DNA of 64,000 nucleotides from Pragia fontium DSM 5563 = ATCC 49100 (GCF_900112475.1 NZ_FOLW01000009.1:62001-126000); one strand, 5' to 3'; positions 20,635 to 30,600 are shown, numbered from the stretch's first letter. Numbers and translations: made by a program. Notes: generated by a model not told the origin, from the sequence alone.

Positions 20635-20901
20635 TTATCTTAGCTGACTGTCTTTACTTCCCCGGCGGTTATAGCCAGCTTGCGGCAGGCTTTTCTTATC
20701 CAGTTGATTCTGGCAGGCAAGGCAATATCTGACGCCCGGTAGCGCCTGGCGTCTTGCTTCCGCAATGGGTTCTCCGCACTCGGCACAGTGCGTCGCGCTT
20801 TCGCCATGATTAAGCTGCGAGCGGGCTTTGGCCACCGCATCAGAAATGGTGCTGTCAATTTGATCCTGAACCGCCCCGTCAGCCGCCCATCCACTTGCCA
20901 T
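20635..20901 (-). CDS. ybiI: YbiI, DksA/TraR-type C4 zinc-finger protein
   Basis: An 88-residue protein, the same length as E. coli YbiI, with the conserved ends MASGWA and GYNRRGSKDSQLR. The zinc finger is CAECG...CLACQ (CxxC-x17-CxxC), with the ALPGVRYC segment of the TraR/DksA family. Its role is unknown; small TraR-like proteins can act at the RNA polymerase secondary channel. A strong GGAGG ribosome site precedes the ATG. It converges on the exporter operon with only 8 bases between the stops and no terminator visible. Confidence 0.93.
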   Translation of the reverse strand: MASGWAADGAVQDQIDSTISDAVAKARSQLNHGESATHCAECGEPIAEARRQALPGVRYCLACQNQLDKKSLPQAGYNRRGSKDSQLR

Positions 20902-21082
20902 GATAAAACCTCCTACAGAGCTGATGGTGGAAATGATGATGTGCTCTTATTAATACTATGGAGGCTATTTATTGGCATGCAAGAATTATGGTTATTTATT
21001 CATCTAATATGGATTTAATTTATTGATATTTAAAAACAAATAAAATAATTCGATTTTTATCCAAATTTTGATAAAAAAGAGC

Positions 21083-21112
21083 TTTACAGATGGTATTGAT
21101 AATGATTATTAT
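21083..21112 (+). promoter_or_regulatory. ryhB promoter with overlapping Fur box
   Basis: A TTTACA -35 (21083-21088) and TATTAT -10 (21107-21112) are 18 bases apart. A Fur 7-1-7 box, TGATAATGATTATTA (21097-21111), covers the -10; it matches 14 of 15 positions of TGATAATnATTATCA. Iron-loaded Fur should therefore repress the RNA that starts just downstream. Confidence 0.85.
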
Positions 21113-21118
21113 TTACAT

Positions 21119-21219
21119 GTTTTCAAGGGGCGGTCATTCATGCCCACCTCGGGAAAGCACGACATTGCTCACATTGCTTCCAGTGTTTATTTTAGCCAGC
21201 CTTGCGCTGGCTTTTTTTT
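21119..21219 (+). ncRNA. ryhB: RyhB small regulatory RNA
   Basis: A trans-acting, Hfq-dependent sRNA made under iron starvation that blocks translation of iron-using proteins. The pairing core CACGACATTGCTCACATTGC and the following TTCCAGT are identical to E. coli RyhB. The 3' terminator is AGCCAGC-CTTGC-GCTGGCT followed by a T run ending at 21219. The 5' third differs from E. coli. The 5' end is inferred from the promoter; the total of about 100 nt compares with about 90 in E. coli. Any ORF drawn through this stretch is spurious. The neighbours (ybiI, btsS) differ from the E. coli ryhB locus. Confidence 0.93.
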
Positions 21220-21362
21220 ATTCCGGTTTTGAACGTCCGTCGCTGATTCGATTGAAACAGGGCATTGCTATCGCTAAATGTGGGAAATTTGCCGGAATAT
21301 AGGCGGATAGTGGTAGAATAGCGGCGGTATTACGCCATCAGCAACCCAGAGAAACATTCGTC

Positions 21363-23102
21363 ATGGACATCAAACAGATCGACCTCATTTTTTCGTTATT
21401 ACAGCAAATGTGCGTCTATTTGGTGATTGCTTATCTGTTAAGTAAAACCCCGCTGTTTATTCCATTGATGCAGATTACTATTCGTTTACCTCACAAATTA
21501 CTGTGTTACTTCACCTTTTCCATGTTCTGTATTATGGGCACCTATTTTGGTTTGCAAATCGATGACTCGATTGCCAATACTCGAGCGATGGGAGCAGTAT
21601 TAGGGGGAGTGCTGGGTGGGCCGTCTGTCGGCTTCTTTGTTGGTTTGACCGGGGGGATACATCGTTATTCTCTTGGCGGGATGACCGCCATGGCATGTAT
21701 GTTGTCAACCATCGTTGAAGGATTGGTTGGCGGATTACTGCACCGTTATCTGGTTCGCCATAATCGCATGGATTTACTGTTTCAGCCTTTAACGGTGGGC
21801 GCTATTACGCTGTTTGCCGAAGCCCTGCAAATGCTGATTATTTTATTAGTTGCCCGGCCATTCTCTCAGGCTTTGCATTTGGTTAATGATATTGCTTTAC
21901 CCATGATGATTGCTAATACCGTAGGGGCGGCAATGTTTATGCGCATTTTGCTGGATCGGCGGGCAATTTTTGAAAAATATACCACCGCCTTTTCAGCTAA
22001 AGCCTTGCAGATAGCAGCCCGCTCGGAGGGAGTGTTGAGGCAGGGCTTTGACCAGAAAAACAGTATGCGGGTGGCGCGAATACTGTATGAGGAATTAGGC
22101 GTTGGCGCGGTTGCGATCACCGATCGTGAGAAACTGCTGGCCTTTATCGGCATTGGTGACGATCACCATTTAGCGGGTGCGCCGATCACTTCACACCATA
22201 CCCATAAAGCGATTGAAAACAATCAGGTGGTGTATGCGGATGGTAACGAAGTGCATTATGCCTGTTCAATCACGCCTAATTGTAAGTTAGGTTCGACGTT
22301 GGTTATCCCCTTACGCGGAGCGGAACGAACGGTTATTGGTACCATTAAACTCTATGAGCCAAAGACCCGTTTGTTTTCATCCATTAATCGCACGCTGGGA
22401 GAAGGGATTGCCCATTTGCTATCGGCACAGATTCTGACCGGTACGCTGGATCAGCAAAAACAATTGTTATCCCAGTCGGAAATAAAATTGCTGCATGCAC
22501 AGGTTAATCCCCACTTTCTGTTTAATACATTGAATACGTTGTCGGCAGTGATTCGAAAAGACCCCGGTCACGCTCGACGGCTGGTTCTTTCGTTATCTAC
22601 CTTCTTTCGTAAGAACCTGAAGCGTAGCAATGATGTGGTTAGCCTAAGTGATGAGTTGGAGCATATTAACGCCTATTTGGAAATAGAGAAGGCGCGCTTT
22701 GCTGACCGATTAACCGTTGAAATTGATATTCCTGACGTTTTATTGCCTTTATCTCTGCCGGCATTTTCACTACAGCCGATTGTAGAAAATGCCATTAAGC
22801 ATGGGACCTCCCAGATGTTGACGACAGGGTGTATCACGATTAAAGGCCATCATGAAGTTTCAGATATGGCTCATCAGTCATTGGTTCTGACGGTAGAAGA
22901 TAATGCCGGACTTTACCAGCCTCGCCCCAATGGTGATGGATTAGGGATGAGTCTGGTCGACCGGCGTATTAAAGGCCGATATGGCTATGATTACGGTATC
23001 AAGGTTGAAAGTGAGTTTGAGAGTTTCACCAGAGTCGTGATTCGGGTACCTATTATTACCGCCGGAAATGATGAGCTTTTTGAAAGTCGCCCAACCGCTT
23101 AA
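21363..23102 (+). CDS. btsS: Pyruvate-sensing histidine kinase BtsS (YehU), LytS family
   Basis: A 579-residue inner-membrane sensor kinase. The N-terminal half is a 5TM-5TMR_LYT sensor (about 1-205), the middle is a GAF domain (about 225-365), and the C-terminus is a His_kinase/HATPase pair with the phospho-acceptor motif AQVNPHFLFN and the N-box PIVENAIKHG. It follows E. coli BtsS closely over its whole length. In E. coli BtsS senses external pyruvate and signals to BtsR, encoded directly downstream; no btsR follows here, only about 500 bases without a gene. The regulator must be elsewhere or be a different protein. Confidence 0.9.
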   Translation: MDIKQIDLIFSLLQQMCVYLVIAYLLSKTPLFIPLMQITIRLPHKLLCYFTFSMFCIMGTYFGLQIDDSIANTRAMGAVLGGVLGGPSVGFFVGLTGGIHRYSLGGMTAMACMLSTIVEGLVGGLLHRYLVRHNRMDLLFQPLTVGAITLFAEALQMLIILLVARPFSQALHLVNDIALPMMIANTVGAAMFMRILLDRRAIFEKYTTAFSAKALQIAARSEGVLRQGFDQKNSMRVARILYEELGVGAVAITDREKLLAFIGIGDDHHLAGAPITSHHTHKAIENNQVVYADGNEVHYACSITPNCKLGSTLVIPLRGAERTVIGTIKLYEPKTRLFSSINRTLGEGIAHLLSAQILTGTLDQQKQLLSQSEIKLLHAQVNPHFLFNTLNTLSAVIRKDPGHARRLVLSLSTFFRKNLKRSNDVVSLSDELEHINAYLEIEKARFADRLTVEIDIPDVLLPLSLPAFSLQPIVENAIKHGTSQMLTTGCITIKGHHEVSDMAHQSLVLTVEDNAGLYQPRPNGDGLGMSLVDRRIKGRYGYDYGIKVESEFESFTRVVIRVPIITAGNDELFESRPTA

Positions 23103-23442
23103 GTAACATTTTTGACCGCTTAACGGGCTAAGCAACCGCTTATATATAATTAACTGTATCGTTTTTTACAAACGGGTATGGTGGTGCTCTGGAAACTCTC
23201 TCAGGGAGTGGCAGCATAAAGTTAATGGTTACTGCTGGTCGGTGGAATAGCTATTCCACGCTTGATGAAAAGGTATCGATATGTAGACCTCTATCGTGCT
23301 GTTGGCATTGCTTTTTGCCATCCTGTTTTTTCTGCTCCGTTAAAATATCGCTATCCTTTACATCATCAAGATGAAAGGGCTATCGATGGGAACGTAACGG
23401 CTAATGCTTAATCCTATATAAGTTAGTCGGTCTTCGAGTGGT
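23103..23442. other. Gene-free stretch downstream of btsS with an 18-bp palindrome
   Basis: No annotated-type gene fits here. A perfect palindrome GTGGAATAGCTATTCCAC lies at about 23240-23257. About 20 bases later AAGG is followed by ATG and at once by TAG (about 23280), and then a hydrophobic run TSIVLLALLFAILFFLLR ends at TAA. Because TAG interrupts the frame, I do not call a CDS. A strong terminator closes the stretch, so it may be transcribed, possibly as a small RNA or broken small membrane protein gene. Confidence 0.45.
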
Positions 23443-23470
23443 AAAGCCGGGCAATATGCCCGGCTTTTTT
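23443..23470 (+). terminator. Strong Rho-independent terminator
   Basis: GCCGGGC-AATAT-GCCCGGC followed by TTTTTT. It ends transcription coming from btsS or from an unannotated transcript in the preceding 340 bases. Confidence 0.88.
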
Positions 23471-23617
23471 ATGGTTCTTAAGTAAAGTATCAGTGAGCTT
23501 TTGCTATTTTTTATTATTGCGGGGCGTTTTAATCCTACAATGTATAAAAATCAAAAGAGTATTGATTTTAGCGCGGGTTCTCTTGCTAAATGTATCAATT
23601 GCACGGGGAGCATTAGC

Positions 23618-24151
23618 ATGACACTTGACCATATCATTAGCCTTACCATGAATTTTGTCCGTAACCATCAAGTATGGGGGCCACCAATTGTCTTTTTTTT
23701 GGCATTTGGCGAATCCATTGCTTTCCTTTCCCTGCTAATTCCGGCCACGGTGATCTTGATTGGCATCGGTGCGATTATCGGTGAAAGTGGTATTACTTTT
23801 TGGCCCCTGTGGGTGGCGGCTTCAGCCGGTGCATTTTTTGGCGATTGGATTTCCTACTGGTTTGGTCGGCACTACAAAGAAAAGGTGGCGGAAATGTGGC
23901 CGTTATCGCGCAATCCGCAGATGCTGGTACGCGGCCAGCACTTTTTTGATCGTTGGGGAACCGTTGGGGTCTTTATCGGGCGTTTCTTTGGTCCGTTGCG
24001 TGCAACCGTCCCTTTGGTGGCCGGCATCTGTGATATGCCCTCCAAGCCGTTTCAAGCGGTTAACCTCTCTTCGGCAATTCTATGGGGTTTTCTGATGTTA
24101 GCGCCCGGTGCCTTTGGTTTGCAGTGGATCACCCATTATTTGAGTTTTTAA
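23618..24151 (+). CDS. DedA-family membrane protein
   Basis: A 177-residue membrane protein of the DedA/SNARE-associated family, whose members flip lipid carriers such as C55-phosphate or phosphatidylethanolamine. Family signatures are seen: FFLAFGESIAFLSLLIPATVILIGIG, the acidic/glycine loop GAFFGDWISYWFGR, and the arginine motif FIGRFFGPLRATVPLVAG. It most resembles the YabI-like branch but is shorter. I chose the ATG at 23618 because GGGGAG lies 8 bases upstream; an open frame extends to 23501 but starts in poor context. It is in front of rmuC. Confidence 0.85.
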   Translation: MTLDHIISLTMNFVRNHQVWGPPIVFFLAFGESIAFLSLLIPATVILIGIGAIIGESGITFWPLWVAASAGAFFGDWISYWFGRHYKEKVAEMWPLSRNPQMLVRGQHFFDRWGTVGVFIGRFFGPLRATVPLVAGICDMPSKPFQAVNLSSAILWGFLMLAPGAFGLQWITHYLSF

Positions 24152-24203
24152 ACCGGACTTGTTTGATGATTATGCGAACAGTTAAGCAAAGCGCGATAAA
24201 ACG

Positions 24204-24223
24204 GTCTGGACATTTATACAGTA
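24204..24223 (+). promoter_or_regulatory. LexA (SOS) box upstream of rmuC
   Basis: TCTGGACATTTATACAGTA fits the LexA rule CTG-N10-CAG (CTG 24206-24208, CAG 24219-24221) with AT-rich spacer and the consensus TA after CAG. It is about 55 bases before the rmuC GTG. My recollection is that E. coli rmuC (yigN) is DNA-damage inducible, which agrees. Confidence 0.7.
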
Positions 24224-24275
24224 TTCTCTTACTTTTAACGCTTATTGAATAGCAACGCCAACATCCGGAGGCGCG

Positions 24276-25784
24276 GTGGATAGCAGCTTAATAATGATTA
24301 TGGCCGCAGGTGTCGCAGGGCTAATCGTGGGCGGACTGGTTTCGGTGCTTTATAGCCAACGGCATAATCTGCAACAGGAAAGCCAAATTACATTATTAAA
24401 GTCTCAGCTTGATCAAGCCTGGTCTGAGAATGATGAGCTAGTGGCTGAGCGACAAAAACAGCGTCAGGAACTCCAACAGGGTCAGCTGGAACTGCGTGAT
24501 ACGCTGGCTCGTTTAGCCGCGCTACAGGAAAAGTCGCAGCAGCAGCTATTGTGGCATGAAGAGTGTGAACGTTTAAATCAGGAACTACGTAGTCTGCAAG
24601 GCATTAATAATGCATTGGAAGTTGAACTACGTGAAATGTCGACCCGCCTTGAAGAAACGCGTTTTGCCGCAGAAGAAAAACAGCGCCTGCTGATTAACAG
24701 TGAGCAGCGTTTAACCGTGCAGTTTGAAAATTTAGCTAACCGCATTTTTGACCAAAGCGGCCGCAAGGTTGACGAGCAAAATAGACAAAGTTTGGATCGA
24801 CTATTGGTTCCTTTGTGTGAGCAACTGGACGGGTTTCGCCGTCAGGTTCAGGATAGCTATGGGCAGGAAGCGCGGGAGCGTCATACCTTGACCCATGAGA
24901 TTCGCAATTTGCAGCAGTTGAATGCCCAAATGGCTCGCGAAGCCCTGAACTTAACCAAAGCCCTGAAAGGGGATAATAAAACCCAAGGTAACTGGGGCGA
25001 AGTGGTGCTCAGTCGGGTGCTTGAAGCATCGGGGCTGCGTGAAGGCTACGAATATCGGACCCAAGTGAATATTCGTGGCGAAGAGGGAAATCGGCAACAG
25101 CCGGACGTGATTGTTAATCTTCCACAGGGAAAAGATGTGGTTATTGACGCTAAAATGTCGCTGGTGAGCTACGAGCGTTATTTTAACAGTGAAGATGAGC
25201 AAGAACGGGCCCAAGCGATTAATGAACACGTTGCCTCTGTCCGATCGCATATTCGCCTGCTGGGGCGTAAAGACTATCAGCAACTGCCAGGATTACGCTC
25301 TTTAGATTATGTGTTGATGTTTATTCCGGTAGAACCAGCATTTTTATTGGCTATCGATCGTCAGCCAGAATTAATCAGCGAGGCGCTACAGCAAAATATT
25401 ATGTTAGTGAGTCCGACGACATTATTGGTGGCGTTGAGGACGATCAGTAACTTATGGCGTTATGAACATCAGAGCCAGAACGCTCAGCAAATTGCCGATC
25501 GCGCTGCGCGGCTTTATGACAAACTAAGACTGTTTATTGATGATATGATGTCACTCGGCCTTAGTTTGGATAAGGCCCATGATAATTACCGGCAGGCGAT
25601 GAATAAGCTATCTCAAGGAAGGGGTAACGTTATCGGTCAAGTGGAGGGCTTCCGCGCGTTAGGGGTTGAAGTCAAACGGCCGATAAATCCGACGATATCG
25701 GAGCCAGCTGTCGCTGAATCGTTATCAGAAATACCGAATAATATTACCTTGTCAGAGCATTCTGCTGATATTCCCAAAGAATAG
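24276..25784 (+). CDS. rmuC: DNA recombination protein RmuC
   Basis: A 502-residue protein (E. coli 475) with one N-terminal transmembrane helix (about 4-24), a long coiled coil (about 25-150) and a C-terminal restriction-endonuclease-fold domain carrying GNWGEVVLSRVLEASGLREGYEY and the PD-(D/E)xK-like DVVIDAKMSLVSYERY. RmuC limits recombination at inverted repeats and has been tied to genome-instability and phage defence phenotypes. Starts at GTG with GGAGG upstream. The C-terminal tail is divergent. A LexA box lies ahead of it. Confidence 0.95.
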   Translation: MDSSLIMIMAAGVAGLIVGGLVSVLYSQRHNLQQESQITLLKSQLDQAWSENDELVAERQKQRQELQQGQLELRDTLARLAALQEKSQQQLLWHEECERLNQELRSLQGINNALEVELREMSTRLEETRFAAEEKQRLLINSEQRLTVQFENLANRIFDQSGRKVDEQNRQSLDRLLVPLCEQLDGFRRQVQDSYGQEARERHTLTHEIRNLQQLNAQMAREALNLTKALKGDNKTQGNWGEVVLSRVLEASGLREGYEYRTQVNIRGEEGNRQQPDVIVNLPQGKDVVIDAKMSLVSYERYFNSEDEQERAQAINEHVASVRSHIRLLGRKDYQQLPGLRSLDYVLMFIPVEPAFLLAIDRQPELISEALQQNIMLVSPTTLLVALRTISNLWRYEHQSQNAQQIADRAARLYDKLRLFIDDMMSLGLSLDKAHDNYRQAMNKLSQGRGNVIGQVEGFRALGVEVKRPINPTISEPAVAESLSEIPNNITLSEHSADIPKE

Positions 25785-25880
25785 CAAAAAAGAGTTAGTG
25801 GGTGGGTATGTTTCAAGGGGTTTCTGGTAAACTGAGCCGATTTTAATTCTTATTACCAACTATTGAACCAGGCTATAAAA

Positions 25881-26636
25881 ATGATGAAGGATTCGCAGGA
25901 AACAACACATTTTGGTTTCCGCACGATCGAAAAAGATGAAAAAGTGGCGATGGTTGCGGAAGTTTTCCACTCTGTGGCGTCTAAATATGATTTGATGAAC
26001 GATCTAATGTCATTTGGTATCCATCGTATATGGAAGCGCTTTACTATTGATTGCAGCGCCGTTCGTGAAGGGCAAAAAGTGCTCGATTTAGCCGGTGGTA
26101 CCGGTGACCTGACGGCTAAGTTTTCGCGTTTAGTTGGCGAAAAAGGCGAAGTGGTACTGGCTGACATTAACGATTCTATGCTGAAAATGGGGCGTTCTAA
26201 ACTGCGTGACATGGGCATTGTTGGTAATGTGAACTATGTACAAGCGAATGCTGAAGCGTTGCCTTTCCCGGATGATTACTTTGATTGCATTACCATTTCC
26301 TTTGGGCTGCGTAATGTCACCGATAAAGATAAAGCCTTAAGATCGATGTTCCGAGTTTTAAAGCCAGGCGGTCGCCTGCTGGTATTAGAGTTTTCTAAGC
26401 CGGTGGTTAAGCTACTGAATACCGCTTATGACGCATACTCTTTCCACGTATTACCGAAAATCGGTGAAATGATCACCCGCGATGCGGATAGCTATCGCTA
26501 TTTGGCCGAGTCTATCCGTATGCATCCCGATCAGGATACCTTAAAAGGGATGATGGAAGAGGCGGGTTTTGACAATGTTAACTACTTTAACCTGACCGGC
26601 GGTATTGTCGCATTGCACCGTGGTTTTAAGTTTTAA
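25881..26636 (+). CDS. ubiE: Bifunctional ubiquinone/menaquinone C-methyltransferase
   Basis: SAM-dependent C-methylation in both ubiquinone (DDMQH2) and menaquinone (demethylmenaquinol) synthesis. The ATG at 25881 gives 251 residues, the E. coli length; an upstream TTG extension has no support. The SAM motif [17 protein letters not shown] and the UbiE signatures [18 protein letters not shown] and [17 protein letters not shown] are present. ubiJ begins 12 bases after its stop, in one operon with ubiB. Confidence 0.97.
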   Translation: MMKDSQETTHFGFRTIEKDEKVAMVAEVFHSVASKYDLMNDLMSFGIHRIWKRFTIDCSAVREGQKVLDLAGGTGDLTAKFSRLVGEKGEVVLADINDSMLKMGRSKLRDMGIVGNVNYVQANAEALPFPDDYFDCITISFGLRNVTDKDKALRSMFRVLKPGGRLLVLEFSKPVVKLLNTAYDAYSFHVLPKIGEMITRDADSYRYLAESIRMHPDQDTLKGMMEEAGFDNVNYFNLTGGIVALHRGFKF

Positions 26637-26648
26637 CAAAGGATTGCT

Positions 26649-27254
26649 ATGTTGTTTGTTCCCTTGATTGCCGGCGTGATTGAGACTTCGCTTAACAGTT
26701 TGCTCTTTCGCGATCGCAGTATGCAGTCGGTTAGCCACAGGCTGGCAGGTAAGACGTTAAAGTTGAGTCTGCAAGAGCTGTCGACGTCTTTGACGCTGGT
26801 GTTTAGCATTAATCATATTGATGTTGTCAGTCAGTGGGAACAACCGGCTGATTGTACTCTGCTCACTCGCTTGCCGATTCTGTTTTCTCTGCGCGATCGC
26901 CAGCGCCTTTCGGCGCTGCTTCGAGACGGAGAGGTGGTGGTTGATGGTGATATGCAGGTCATACAGCAGTTTGTCACGCTTATCGATCTCGCTGAATGGG
27001 ATCCCGCTGAGTGGCTGTCACCGTATATTGGTGATGTTGCAGCAGAGACGCTAAGCCAAGGGGTTCAGTCCGGTGTTCGAAAAATTCAGCAATGGACTCA
27101 TCACCAACAGGATTATCTGGCTCAGGCAGTGACTGAAGAATGGCGTTTGGCTCCGAGCAAGTTGGAAGTGCTGCACTTTAGCGATCAAGCGGAAATGTTA
27201 AATCAACAGGTCGAATCTCTGGCCAAAAGAATAGAGAAGCTGGAGAAAGCCTGA
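26649..27254 (+). CDS. ubiJ: Ubiquinone biosynthesis accessory factor UbiJ
   Basis: A 201-residue SCP2-domain protein (E. coli UbiJ 201) that binds the hydrophobic ubiquinone intermediates as part of the soluble Ubi complex. The SCP2-like domain occupies about residues 15-115 and a C-terminal coiled coil ends in [13 protein letters not shown] precedes the ATG. Its TGA overlaps the ATG of ubiB (ATGA), which couples their translation. Confidence 0.94.
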   Translation: MLFVPLIAGVIETSLNSLLFRDRSMQSVSHRLAGKTLKLSLQELSTSLTLVFSINHIDVVSQWEQPADCTLLTRLPILFSLRDRQRLSALLRDGEVVVDGDMQVIQQFVTLIDLAEWDPAEWLSPYIGDVAAETLSQGVQSGVRKIQQWTHHQQDYLAQAVTEEWRLAPSKLEVLHFSDQAEMLNQQVESLAKRIEKLEKA

Positions 27255-28885
27255 TGACCCCGTCTGAATTATTTCGTTTGTATGCCATTATTCGCGTTTT
27301 CCTGACCCATGGTCTGGATGAGTTAATCCCTAAGATGCGCTTAACCTGGCCGCTGAGAATGTGGTGCCGCTCACTGTTCTGGATGAAAAATAAATACCCG
27401 GATAAACCATTAGGCGAACGTTTGCGCTTGGCATTACAGTCTTTAGGCCCGGTATGGATTAAGTTTGGCCAGATGATGTCTACGCGCCGAGACCTTTTTC
27501 CACCGGTGATTGCAGACCAATTAGCGCTATTGCAGGATCAGGTTGCACCGTTTGACGGTGAGCTGGCTCGTCAGCAGATTGAAACTGCAATGGGCGGTAA
27601 GCTGGAGCAGTGGTTTGATGATTTTGAACCACAAGCTTTGGCGTCGGCTTCTATTGCTCAGGTACATACCGCAGTGCTCAAAAGCAACGGCCGGGAAGTG
27701 GTGCTAAAAGTGATTCGCCCGGATATTAAACCGGTTATAGAAGCGGATATTCGCCTGATGTATCGCATTGCTGGTTGGGTACCGAAACTGTTGCCCGATG
27801 GCCGTCGCCTGCGCCCGCGTGAAGTGGTACGTGAGTATGAAAAGACCCTGTTGGATGAGTTAAATCTGCTGCGTGAAGCGGCAAATACCATTCAGTTGCG
27901 CCGTAATTTTGATGGCAGCCCGATGCTTTATGTGCCTGAAATTTTCACCGATTATTGTCGTGAAAATGTGCTGGTTATGGAGCGTATTTATGGCATCCCG
28001 GTATCGGATATTGAAGCGCTGGAAGCTAACGGCACCAACATGAAAATGTTGGCTGAACGTGGTGTTCAGGTGTTTTTTACGCAGGTATTCCGCGACAGCT
28101 TTTTCCATGCGGATATGCATCCCGGCAATATTTTTGTCAGCTATTCTACTCCTGAAAATCCACAATATATCGGTATTGACTGTGGCATCGTCGGTTCTCT
28201 AAGTAAAGATGATAAACGCTATTTAGCCGAGAATTTCATCGCCTTCTTTAACCGGGATTACCGTAAAGTTGCTGAACTACACGTGGATTCCGGCTGGGTA
28301 CCGCCGGATACTAACGTTGAAGATTTTGAGTTTGCTATTCGTACCGTATGTGAACCTATTTTTGAAAAGCCGCTGGAGGAGATATCCTTTGGTCACGTGC
28401 TGTTGAATCTGTTTAATACCGCTCGTCGGTTTAATATGGAGGTTCAGCCACAGCTGGTTCTGCTACAAAAAACGTTGCTGTATATCGAAGGATTGGGGCG
28501 TCAGCTGTACCCGCAGTTAGATCTGTGGACCACCGCGAAACCGTTCCTTGAATCATGGATGCGCGATCAGGTTGGTATTCCTGCGTTATTCCGTACCCTG
28601 AAGGAAAAAGCGCCTTACTGGATAGAAAAATTACCGGAATTACCGGAATTGTTTTATGACAGTTTGCGACAGCACAAAGAATTACAGAGCAGTATTGATA
28701 AACTGAGAACTCAGCTTTATACCCGGCAGGGGAAGCAAAATCAGTCACGTTACCTTTTTGGGGTAGGTGCTACACTGTTGGTAAGTGCTACAATTTTGTT
28801 CGTTAGCCATATTCCCGTTTGGCCAGCATGTTTGGCTGGTGCCGGAATCGCTTCCTGGCTGATTGGCTGGATTAAAGCGGCTTAA
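27254..28885 (+). CDS. ubiB: Ubiquinone biosynthesis ATPase/kinase-like protein UbiB
   Basis: A 543-residue member of the ADCK/UbiB atypical kinase-like family needed for ubiquinone synthesis. Signatures: the KxGQ motif in [14 protein letters not shown], the alanine-rich loop ASIAQVH replacing the usual glycine loop, [10 protein letters not shown] and the metal-binding IDCGIVG. Two C-terminal transmembrane segments (about 500-540) anchor it. It is translationally coupled to ubiJ. Confidence 0.96.
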   Translation: MTPSELFRLYAIIRVFLTHGLDELIPKMRLTWPLRMWCRSLFWMKNKYPDKPLGERLRLALQSLGPVWIKFGQMMSTRRDLFPPVIADQLALLQDQVAPFDGELARQQIETAMGGKLEQWFDDFEPQALASASIAQVHTAVLKSNGREVVLKVIRPDIKPVIEADIRLMYRIAGWVPKLLPDGRRLRPREVVREYEKTLLDELNLLREAANTIQLRRNFDGSPMLYVPEIFTDYCRENVLVMERIYGIPVSDIEALEANGTNMKMLAERGVQVFFTQVFRDSFFHADMHPGNIFVSYSTPENPQYIGIDCGIVGSLSKDDKRYLAENFIAFFNRDYRKVAELHVDSGWVPPDTNVEDFEFAIRTVCEPIFEKPLEEISFGHVLLNLFNTARRFNMEVQPQLVLLQKTLLYIEGLGRQLYPQLDLWTTAKPFLESWMRDQVGIPALFRTLKEKAPYWIEKLPELPELFYDSLRQHKELQSSIDKLRTQLYTRQGKQNQSRYLFGVGATLLVSATILFVSHIPVWPACLAGAGIASWLIGWIKAA

Positions 28886-28974
28886 ACAAATTTATTACTA
28901 CAGCTTGATGAAACTGCCGTATACTTGTCGGCGATCACAAAATTAACCCGCTATCTAATGAAGAGGCATATCAC

Positions 28975-29250
28975 ATGGGTGGAATTAGCATTTGGCAATT
29001 ACTGATTATTGTAGCGATTGTCGTATTGTTGTTCGGAACGAAGAAACTGCGTACCCTCGGCTCCGATCTTGGCGCATCCGTCAAAGGCTTCAAGAAAGCC
29101 ATGAGCGACGATGAGACCACTTCTGCAAACACTGCAAATAAAGAAGAAACTCAGAAAGACGCTGATTTTGAAGTGAAATCTATTCCAGAGCAGCAACAGC
29201 CTGAAGCTAAAGCTGAAGAACAAAAGAGTCAGAATAAAGAGCAGGTATAA
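28975..29250 (+). CDS. tatA: Twin-arginine translocase subunit TatA
   Basis: Pore-forming/membrane-weakening subunit of the Tat protein exporter. 91 residues: N-terminal transmembrane helix (about 2-20), [14 protein letters not shown] hinge and amphipathic helix, and a charged Glu/Lys-rich tail. Starts the tatABC operon, with only 3 bases between its stop and the tatB GTG. Confidence 0.96.
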   Translation: MGGISIWQLLIIVAIVVLLFGTKKLRTLGSDLGASVKGFKKAMSDDETTSANTANKEETQKDADFEVKSIPEQQQPEAKAEEQKSQNKEQV

Positions 29251-29253
29251 TCC

Positions 29254-29778
29254 GTGTTCGATATTGGATTTGGTGAAATTGTACTGGTATTGATCATCGG
29301 ACTGATTGTTCTCGGCCCGGAGCGGTTACCGGTAGCGGTAAGAACGGTGACTGGCTGGATTAGAGCAATGCGTTCTCTGGCCTCATCGGTACAAAATGAG
29401 CTTACTCAGGAACTGAAGCTACAAGAGCTAAAAGAAAGCCTGAAGAAAGCTGAACAAGCGGGTCTGCAAAATTTGTCTCCGGAGCTTAAGGCTTCTATGG
29501 ATGAATTAAAAGAGATGGCCAGCGGGATGAAGCGCAACATCCAGAGCGATCTTAATAGTGCTGCCGAGTCTTTTGACAAGCCACCATCTCCTTCTCCAGA
29601 CGCTGTAGCGACGGATAAAGCAGATACGGCCGCGAATGATACCGTGGCGAATAACAGCAAAGTACCTCCTGTTAACGCTGTTGCAGACGTTACTACACCG
29701 ACTGTTGATGTGGCCGTTAAGTCAGTACAGCCGGAATCGGTCTCCGTACCCTCTAATAAACCTGATAGCGAAAAATAA
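29254..29778 (+). CDS. tatB: Sec-independent translocase subunit TatB
   Basis: Forms the signal-peptide receptor with TatC. 174 residues: [30 protein letters not shown] is the standard N-terminus (Glu8 and the GPERLP hinge), followed by an amphipathic helix and a low-complexity Ala/Val/Pro/Asp tail. Start is GTG. The tatC ATG follows 3 bases after the stop. Confidence 0.96.
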   Translation: MFDIGFGEIVLVLIIGLIVLGPERLPVAVRTVTGWIRAMRSLASSVQNELTQELKLQELKESLKKAEQAGLQNLSPELKASMDELKEMASGMKRNIQSDLNSAAESFDKPPSPSPDAVATDKADTAANDTVANNSKVPPVNAVADVTTPTVDVAVKSVQPESVSVPSNKPDSEK

Positions 29779-29781
29779 TCC

Positions 29782-30579
29782 ATGGCAGTAGAAGATACCC
29801 AACCGCTTATCAGCCATTTGATTGAATTACGTTCCCGCCTGTTACGTTCGATGGTGTGTATCATCACGATTTTTCTGGCGCTGCTCTATTTTTCAAATGA
29901 TATTTATCACATGGTGTCGGCACCATTGATGGATCAATTGCCGAAAGGCGCAAGCATGATTGCTACTGATGTGGCATCGCCATTTCTGACGCCTATCAAG
30001 CTAACGCTAATTGTGTCGGTCTTTATCTCTGCACCATATATTCTGTATCAAGTATGGTCGTTTATTGCGCCAGCGCTGTATAAGCACGAACGTCGTTTGA
30101 TGATGCCCCTGTTGTTCTCCAGTACGGGGTTGTTCTATCTGGGAATGGCCTTTGCTTATTTCGTGGTCTTTCCGCTGGCGTTTGGCTTCTTTGTCAAAAC
30201 GGCACCAGAAGGGATATTGATTTCCACCGATATCAATAATTACCTGAACTTTGTGATGGCGCTGTTTTTTGCTTTTGGCGTATCGTTTGAAGTACCCGTT
30301 GCCATTATCCTGCTGTGTTGGAGTGGGGTCACTACGCCAGATGACTTGAAGAAAAAGCGTCCTTATATCATCGTCGGTGCTTTTGTGGTCGGGATGTTAT
30401 TAACGCCACCGGATGTGTTCTCACAGACGTTATTGGCGATACCCATGTGCATCCTGTTTGAGATCGGCGTGTTCTTTGCCCGCTTTTATGTTGGTAAAGG
30501 CCGCAAAAAACAGCGCGATCAGGATGACGATGATGATGAAACCCGCTCGGATGAAGGTGACGAAAAGCCTTCAGCCTGA
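29782..30579 (+). CDS. tatC: Sec-independent translocase subunit TatC
   Basis: The polytopic core of the Tat receptor, 265 residues with six transmembrane helices. Conserved elements: the N-terminal [11 protein letters not shown], the periplasmic cap [21 protein letters not shown], and FGVSFEVPV with the conserved Glu. The highly acidic C-terminal tail (DDDDDE) is longer than average. A terminator follows. Confidence 0.97.
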   Translation: MAVEDTQPLISHLIELRSRLLRSMVCIITIFLALLYFSNDIYHMVSAPLMDQLPKGASMIATDVASPFLTPIKLTLIVSVFISAPYILYQVWSFIAPALYKHERRLMMPLLFSSTGLFYLGMAFAYFVVFPLAFGFFVKTAPEGILISTDINNYLNFVMALFFAFGVSFEVPVAIILLCWSGVTTPDDLKKKRPYIIVGAFVVGMLLTPPDVFSQTLLAIPMCILFEIGVFFARFYVGKGRKKQRDQDDDDDETRSDEGDEKPSA

Positions 30580-30600
30580 TGGATAATCCATAATTCTGAT

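Noticed and set aside
21090-21302. 70-codon open frame with a hydrophobic stretch
   Set aside because: It lies across the RyhB promoter, RNA and terminator; no ribosome site is seen and the RNA match explains the sequence.
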